Shown here: positions 59,686-64,000 of the stretch, piece by piece | Numbering within the stretch: position 1 is the stretch's first letter | Layout: each line of letters opens with the position of its first letter | Assembly (NCBI GenBank): GCA_963823565.1 | Contig: CAWGLR010000001.1 | Span: 248,001-312,000 of the forward strand | From: RHKX01 sp963823565 | GTDB lineage: Bacteria; Actinomycetota; Thermoleophilia; Solirubrobacterales; 70-9 | Direction of reading: 5' to 3' | Length of the DNA: 64,000 nucleotides | Notes under the pieces: model-generated | Databases searched by the model: none | What the model was told of the DNA's origin: nothing | What the model saw: the letters and a program-made list of their open reading frames with translations, nothing else | Program-made: the position numbers and the translations under genes

Positions 59686-60096
59686 CTAGCCCTTCCTCAC
59701 CTCATCCACGAGCTTGCGGTCGTGGTCGTAGTCGAGCAGGGAGTCGGCCTTCTTGAGGCTCACCCAGCGGAGCTCGTCGACCTCGTCGTTGACCTCGAAC
59801 TCGCCCTTCCGCGGCTCCATCAGCCAGTAGCGGACGATCTTGGACCGGCCCTTGCGGTCGCGGTAGGTGGTGGAGGAGAGCTCGCGGCCGAGCTCGCAGA
59901 CGAGGCCTGTCTCCTCCTCGACCTCGCGGAGCGCCCCCTTCTTGAAGCTCTCGCCGGGCTCGAGCTTGCCCTTCGGAAGCGACCAGTCGTCGTATCGGGG
60001 ACGGTGGACGACCGCGACCTCGAACTTGCCGTCGGTCTCGCGCACGACGACGCCGCCGGCGGCCTTGACCCGCTCCTTCTCCTTGCCCTTGGCCAT
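59686..60096 (-). CDS. Nudix hydrolase
   Basis: 136 residues. The Nudix box GKLEPGESFKKGALREVEEETGL fits GX5EX7REUXEEXGU (shown here as its G, E, REVEEETG positions). RPRYDDWSLPKGK precedes it. The Lys-rich N-terminus (KGKEKERVK) is unusual. It hydrolyses nucleoside-diphosphate derivatives. A MutT-like or Ap4A-type substrate is likely but cannot be told apart. Confidence 0.92.
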   Translation of the reverse strand: MAKGKEKERVKAAGGVVVRETDGKFEVAVVHRPRYDDWSLPKGKLEPGESFKKGALREVEEETGLVCELGRELSSTTYRDRKGRSKIVRYWLMEPRKGEFEVNDEVDELRWVSLKKADSLLDYDHDRKLVDEVRKG

Positions 60097-60134
60097 GGTC
60101 GCGCGAGGCTAGTGGTCGCCCCGGCCGAGAATGC

Positions 60135-61397
60135 TCAGCGCAACCCGATGCGGGCGGCCCGCTCGCGGGCGCGGGCGACGATCTCGCCGATCCCGTCGAT
60201 GACGCCGCCGCGCATCAGGACCCGGCCGCCGGCGACGGTCGTATCGACGACCGACCCGCTCGCCGCGTAGACGATCCCGGCGGCGAGCGAGCCGAGGCAG
60301 AGCTCCGGCGAATCGGTGCGGACGAGCAGGAAGTCGGCGCGGCGGCCGACCCCAACACCGCCCGCGGCGCCCAGCAGCGGCGCCTCGGCGCCGGTGGCGA
60401 TCGCGAGCACTTCCTCGGCGGCGGCGACGGAGGCGTCGGCGGCGCGGTGCTTCTGGATCAGCGCCAGGTGCTTGGCGTCGGCGATCAGGTCGAGCGAGTT
60501 GTTCGAGCCGGCGCCATCAGTGCCGAGCCCGACCGGGATCCCGGCCGCGCGCGCGGCCGGAAGGTCGAAGGCGGCGCCGACCGCGAGCTTCATGTTCGCC
60601 ACCGGGTTCGTCGCGACCGTCGCCCCCGCGGCGGCGATCAGCTCGCGCTCGGCGTCGTCGAGCCAGACGCCGTGAGCGAGCAGGGTCCGCGGGCCGAGCA
60701 GGCCGACGCGGTCGAGGAGCACGACCGGGCGCACGCCATGGGCGGCGAGGCAGTCCTCGACCTCGCCCTCGGTCTCGGAGGCGTGGATCTGGATCGGCAT
60801 CTGCCGCCGCTCCGACTCCTCGGCGATCCAGCGCAGCGAGCGCTCCGAGACCGTGTAGATCGCGTGCGGGGCGAGCGTGGGCACGATCCGCTCGCCGCCG
60901 CCGACCCCGTCAAGCTCGGCGAACGCGGCCTCGGCGTCGCGCGCGATCTTCTCCGGATCCCCCTCCCCCGCCCCGTCGATCAGGGGCGCCCCGATCGCTG
61001 CCCTCAGGCCCGAGTCGATCACCGCCCGGGCGGTCGCCCCCGGCTGCCAGTACATGTCCCAGAACGCGACCGTGCCGGTGCGGATCATCTCCGCGCAGGC
61101 GAGGCGCGTGCCCCAGTAGACGTCCTCGGCGTCGAGCTTCGCCTCCGCCGGCCAGATGTGGTCCTGAAGCCACTCCATCAGCGGCAGGTCGTCGGCGTAG
61201 CCGCGGAACAGGGTCATCGCCGCGTGGGTGTGCGCGTTCACGAGCCCGGGGAGCAGCGCCATCCCCTCGCCGTCGATCACCTCGTCGCCGTCGGCCGGCC
61301 GCACGCCGGGGCCGAGCTCGGCGATCGTCCCGTCCTCGGCGGTGCGGAGCCCCACGCGCTCGCCGTCGAGCGTGGCGCCGGCGATCGCGAGGGCCAT
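60135..61397 (-). CDS. mtaD: Amidohydrolase, probable 5'-methylthioadenosine/S-adenosylhomocysteine deaminase
   Basis: 420 residues from ATG 61397, overlapping the phosphorylase stop. Metal ligands: NAHTHAAM, HASETEGEV, LLAHGVWLDD and LGTDGAGSNNSLDL, the MtaD/TrzA arrangement. It deaminates MTA or SAH. Its coupling with an MTA/MTI phosphorylase supports the methylthioinosine route. 8-oxoguanine or guanine deaminases are less likely alternatives. Confidence 0.88.
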   Translation of the reverse strand: MALAIAGATLDGERVGLRTAEDGTIAELGPGVRPADGDEVIDGEGMALLPGLVNAHTHAAMTLFRGYADDLPLMEWLQDHIWPAEAKLDAEDVYWGTRLACAEMIRTGTVAFWDMYWQPGATARAVIDSGLRAAIGAPLIDGAGEGDPEKIARDAEAAFAELDGVGGGERIVPTLAPHAIYTVSERSLRWIAEESERRQMPIQIHASETEGEVEDCLAAHGVRPVVLLDRVGLLGPRTLLAHGVWLDDAERELIAAAGATVATNPVANMKLAVGAAFDLPAARAAGIPVGLGTDGAGSNNSLDLIADAKHLALIQKHRAADASVAAAEEVLAIATGAEAPLLGAAGGVGVGRRADFLLVRTDSPELCLGSLAAGIVYAASGSVVDTTVAGGRVLMRGGVIDGIGEIVARARERAARIGLR

Positions 61398-62119
61398 CAG
61401 CCCGTCGCTCCCAGCGCCTCGAGCTCGCCGCAGACCGCCTCGACCGCCGGCATCAGCCGGTCGCGGTTCAGCACCTTGCCCGCCTCGAACTCGGCGACCG
61501 ACAGCTCCTCCTCGGCGACCCCGTTGGCGAGGTTGTCGACGATGCAGACGGCGGCATACGGGATTCCCATCTCCCCCGCGAGGATGCACTCGGAGGCGAT
61601 CGTCATGCCGATGACGTCGGCGTGGGCGGCGATCAGCCGGACCTCCGCCGGCGTCTCGAACCGCGGTCCGATCGCCTGCCAGTAGACGCCGCCGTCACGC
61701 AGATCCGGCTCCGCAGCCCGCCTCCAGGCGTGCATGACGGCGGCGCGCCACTCGCGGTCGAACCCGGGCACGCGCTCGCCGCCGTGGCCGTCGGAGAGCG
61801 AGAGACCGAGGTGCAGCGCGATGAAGTCGTCGGGGCAGACGAGCGTGCCGACCGCGAGCTCGGGCCGCAGCCCGCCGACGGAGCCGATCGCGAGGATCCG
61901 GTCGCAGCCGAGCTCAGCGAGCGCGGCCAGGTTGCGCGCGTGGTCGATTCGCGGCGCCGGGGAGTAGGCGCCGATCCCGTGCCGCTGGAGCAGCACGAGG
62001 TCGCGCCGCTCGTGCAGCTCGACGTCGCCGCGAGGAGTCGGCACGATCCGGCGCTCGAACCCGGATGCGGGCTCCTCGCCGAGGATCGAGTGCCCGCCGA
62101 TCAGCGCCAGCCGCGACAT
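61397..62119 (-). CDS. 5'-methylthioadenosine/methylthioinosine phosphorylase
   Basis: 240 residues from ATG 62119 (MSRLALIGGHSIL). A long frame upstream is not part of it. MTAP-type motifs: LLQRHGIGAYSPAPRIDHARNL, AIGSVGGLRPELAVGTLV, GPRFETPAEVRLI and IGMTIASECILAGEMGIPYA. It phosphorolyses methylthio-nucleosides in methionine salvage. Preceded by a NYN gene and followed directly by mtaD. Confidence 0.88.
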   Translation of the reverse strand: MSRLALIGGHSILGEEPASGFERRIVPTPRGDVELHERRDLVLLQRHGIGAYSPAPRIDHARNLAALAELGCDRILAIGSVGGLRPELAVGTLVCPDDFIALHLGLSLSDGHGGERVPGFDREWRAAVMHAWRRAAEPDLRDGGVYWQAIGPRFETPAEVRLIAAHADVIGMTIASECILAGEMGIPYAAVCIVDNLANGVAEEELSVAEFEAGKVLNRDRLMPAVEAVCGELEALGATG

Positions 62120-62139
62120 GCACCTGATCCTAAGCGCGC

Positions 62140-62544
62140 TCAGGCGCCGCCCGCCTCGGAGCGCTCGAGCCGGCGCAGCAGTTCGCCCGCGCCGATCCCG
62201 GCGGCGCCGGCGGCCTTCACCGAGTTCCGCAGCCTCCGGTCGCTGGAGGCGGCGGTGATCCGCTCGGGATCGTCGTCGGCGCGGATCATCCGGACGATCT
62301 CGCGATCGGCCGCGTCGGGACCGCCCGGCGCGAAGCTCACCGCCACGCCCTCGGCCGCCCCGAGCACGCGCGCGTGCTCGCGCCCGTCGAAGACGACGGC
62401 CACGTCGAGCCCCTCGCGGCGCGCGTAGGCCCCGAGCCGGCGGGTCAGCCGCTCCATCGCCCCGGGCCGGTCGCGCCACCAGCCGTCGGGCCGCGATCCG
62501 AGCACGTTCATCCCGTCGACGATCAGCAACGCCTCGCCGCTCAC
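62140..62544 (-). CDS. NYN (PIN-like) RNase domain protein
   Basis: 134 residues. LLIVDGMNVLGSRPDGWWRD carries the first Asp and Asn, DVAVVFDGREHA the second Asp, and RITAASSDRRLRNSVKAAGA the third, as in YacP/Rae1-type NYN nucleases. It is cytosolic and probably cuts RNA. Co-directional with the MTA phosphorylase. Confidence 0.85.
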   Translation of the reverse strand: MSGEALLIVDGMNVLGSRPDGWWRDRPGAMERLTRRLGAYARREGLDVAVVFDGREHARVLGAAEGVAVSFAPGGPDAADREIVRMIRADDDPERITAASSDRRLRNSVKAAGAAGIGAGELLRRLERSEAGGA

Positions 62545-62565
62545 GGCGCGAACGTAGCGCAGCGC

Positions 62566-63456
62566 TCAGGCGGCGAGGTTGCCGGCGGCCTCGACCGGCC
62601 CCTCGAGCAGCACGGAGGCGCCGAGCAGCTCGCTCAGCTTCAGGTCGGCGCCGGGGCCGGCGAGCAGCAGGTTGGAGCGCGAGGCGACCTCGGTCAGCTC
62701 GAGGCTCATCGCCGTGAGCTGCTCGATGTCCCGCGCGTAGAGGACGACGACGTCGGGGGCGAGCCGGTCGGTGGCTTCGACCAGCGCCTCCCCCGGGGTG
62801 TCGGCGCCGAGCATCGAGATCCGCCAGCCGCGGCGGTGCAGGCTGAGGCCGAAGGCGATCAGGCCGAGGTCGTGGAGCTCGCCGCTCGGACAGGCGAGGA
62901 GGGCGAGCCGGCCGCCGCCCGCGCCCCAGCCGCGCGCGAGCCCGAGCAGGCGGCCGCGGAGCATGCCGCTGGCGAAGTGCTCCTGGCTCACCGACGCCTC
63001 GCCGCGGGACCAGCGGTCGCCGAGCTCGCGGAGCACCGGCAGGACGAGGGCGTCGAGAACCGCCTCGGTCGTGAACGCGGCGAACGCGCGGTCGAGGAGC
63101 TCGTCGGCTCCCGCCTCGTCGAAGCCCAGGAGCGCCGCCAGCAGCTCCGCCTGCGCCGCCTCCCCGAGCAGGGCCGGATCGGACGCGGCCGCGGGCGCGG
63201 GCTCGGCGCCGACCCGCGCGGCGGCCTCCGACGGCGCGATCCCGGCCCCGACGAGGTCGCGCATCGCGCGCACCCGGCGCTCGTCCGCGCCGGAGTAGAG
63301 GCGGTAGCCGGAGGCGCCGCGGATCGGCTCGATGACGCCGTAGCGGCGCTCCCAGGCACGGAGCGTCGCGGCCGGGACGCCGCAGCGCCGGGCCAGCTCG
63401 CCGATCCGCAGGAGCGGCTCCGGCTCGGCGTGAATCTTTTGACCAACCTTTGACAT
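62566..63456 (-). CDS. CarH/LitR-type MerR regulator with B12-binding domain (light-sensing candidate)
   Basis: 296 residues from ATG 63456. MerR winged helix: LLRIGELARRCGVPAATLRAWERRYG. Helical bundle with the adenosylcobalamin-sensing pair W-x9-EH (GDRWSRGEASVSQEHFASGML), as in Thermus CarH. A B12-binding domain follows, with the Co-ligand motif ELHDLG (D/E-x-H-x-x-G) in GELHDLGLIAFGLSLHRRGW. In the dark such proteins tetramerise with AdoCbl and repress. Light breaks the Co-C bond and releases DNA. The start codon lies inside the operator, and the gene may be leaderless. Confidence 0.88.
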   Translation of the reverse strand: MSKVGQKIHAEPEPLLRIGELARRCGVPAATLRAWERRYGVIEPIRGASGYRLYSGADERRVRAMRDLVGAGIAPSEAAARVGAEPAPAAASDPALLGEAAQAELLAALLGFDEAGADELLDRAFAAFTTEAVLDALVLPVLRELGDRWSRGEASVSQEHFASGMLRGRLLGLARGWGAGGGRLALLACPSGELHDLGLIAFGLSLHRRGWRISMLGADTPGEALVEATDRLAPDVVVLYARDIEQLTAMSLELTEVASRSNLLLAGPGADLKLSELLGASVLLEGPVEAAGNLAA

Positions 63457-63482
63457 ACCTTGAACATACCTGTTACAGTAGA
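63439..63482. promoter_or_regulatory. Four 11-bp direct repeats overlapping divergent promoters (CarH-type operator)
   Basis: Four head-to-tail 11-bp units in register at 63439-63449, 63450-63460, 63461-63471 and 63472-63482. The middle two are TTGACATACCT and TGAACATACCT. The core AC(A) stays at positions 4-6 in all. They cover a plus-strand promoter (TTGACA 63450-63455, 18-bp spacer, TACAGT 63474-63479). They also cover the spacer and -10 of a minus-strand promoter (TTGATG 63486-63491, 17-bp spacer, TATGTT 63463-63468) that ends 6 bp before the carH start. Confidence 0.68.
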
Positions 63483-63677
63483 CGCCATCAAGGAGCCCGC
63501 GGCACCGACCCGGGCTTCGCGGGTTCCCGGCCCGATCGGGGCTGTCCTGCGTCCTCCCCTCCCCCTGAAGGACGTAGGCGGTCCCGGTCGGGCCGGCTCC
63601 GTTCCGCGAGCAGACCGCCCGCCAAGATGCGCGATGTAACACCGCTCCGTGTCAGATCGTCGATACGCTCGCCCGCG

Positions 63678-64000
63678 ATGGCAGCGAAGGCCGGCGAATC
63701 GGAGCTGACGATCGACGAGCTCTCCCGGGAGACGGGGATGACCGCGCGCAACATCCGCGCGCACCAGTCGCGGGGACTCCTGCCGCCGCCGGTGGTGCGC
63801 TCGCGCACCGGCTTCTACGGCCCCGAGCACGTTGCCCGGATCCGCCTGATCCAGGACATGCAGGCGCAAGGCTTCAACCTGCGCTCGATCGAGCGCCTGC
63901 TCGAGATCGGCGGCGCCGGCGGCGGCAGCGAGGAGGCGCTGCAGTTCGAGCGCATCCTCCTGCAGCCCTTCGGCGACGAGCAGCCGGAGGTCGTCACCGG
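63678..64000 (+). CDS. MerR family transcriptional regulator (partial, runs off window)
   Basis: 107 codons are visible from ATG 63678 with no stop before the edge. LTIDELSRETGMTARNIRAHQSRGLLPPPVV is the MerR winged helix; TGFYGPEHVARIRLIQDMQAQGFNLRSIERLLEIG follows. The C-terminal effector domain lies outside. It is divergent from carH, about 200 bp from the shared operator. A 7-nt-spaced dyad TAACAC/GTGTCA lies at about 63635-63652. Confidence 0.85.
   Translation, partial: MAAKAGESELTIDELSRETGMTARNIRAHQSRGLLPPPVVRSRTGFYGPEHVARIRLIQDMQAQGFNLRSIERLLEIGGAGGGSEEALQFERILLQPFGDEQPEVVT

Overview
The window looks like chromosomal DNA from a very GC-rich Gram-positive actinobacterium, most likely the Thermoleophilia/Solirubrobacterales side of Actinomycetota. 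This rests on the high GC content, on GTG starts and 4-bp ATGA/GTGA gene overlaps, on many secreted beta-propeller and Ig-like proteins with basic C-termini, and on the actinobacterial gene neighbourhood tilS-hpt-ftsH-folP-folB-folK-coaX-dus-greA-lysS-clpC. The placement is inferred from gene content, not from a marker-gene search.

Region 1 (1-20605, all minus strand) is an extended phosphate-uptake operon. A five-unit array of 11-bp PHO-box-like repeats (20551-20605) precedes pstS-pstC-pstA-pstB. Without a clear break, the operon then runs through a lipoprotein, two zinc-ribbon proteins, a membrane-anchored Pro-rich protein, two exported propeller or PKD-like proteins, a second PstS-like binding protein, an FtsH-like membrane protease, and two more exported proteins. 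The last of these is at least 1301 codons long and leaves the window. Nearly every junction is a stop/start overlap. Most of these genes carry single-base indels that break the reading frame. When the inferred indels are removed, every gene length becomes a multiple of three.

Region 2 (20.7-46.4 kb) is intact housekeeping DNA: clpC, lysS, greA, a tRNA-dihydrouridine synthase, coaX, the folate genes, ftsH, hpt and tilS. It also holds a MerR-headed class III cyclase, an acyltransferase/epimerase pair, a nucleoside phosphorylase, and a large secreted multi-domain peptidoglycan hydrolase preceded by a 15-codon leader ORF.

Region 3 (45.7-51.2 kb) is fatty-acid metabolism: a sirtuin, a fused hydroxyacyl-CoA dehydrogenase/enoyl-CoA hydratase and an acyl-CoA dehydrogenase (both with indels), plus a PadR regulator and a palindromic operator. 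Region 4 (51.3-62.5 kb) holds a peroxiredoxin, lipoproteins, two tandem cation/Ca2+ exchangers, a CelD-like acetyltransferase, an ArsA-type ATPase, a Nudix hydrolase and an MTA/SAH deaminase plus MTA/MTI phosphorylase pair.

Region 5 (62.5-64 kb) is a CarH/LitR-type B12 photoreceptor regulator. It is divergent from a second MerR gene, and four 11-bp direct repeats overlap both predicted promoters. A short heptamer repeat (TAGCGGG) recurs at several gene ends across the window. No rRNA, tRNA, CRISPR array, IS element or phage gene was seen.
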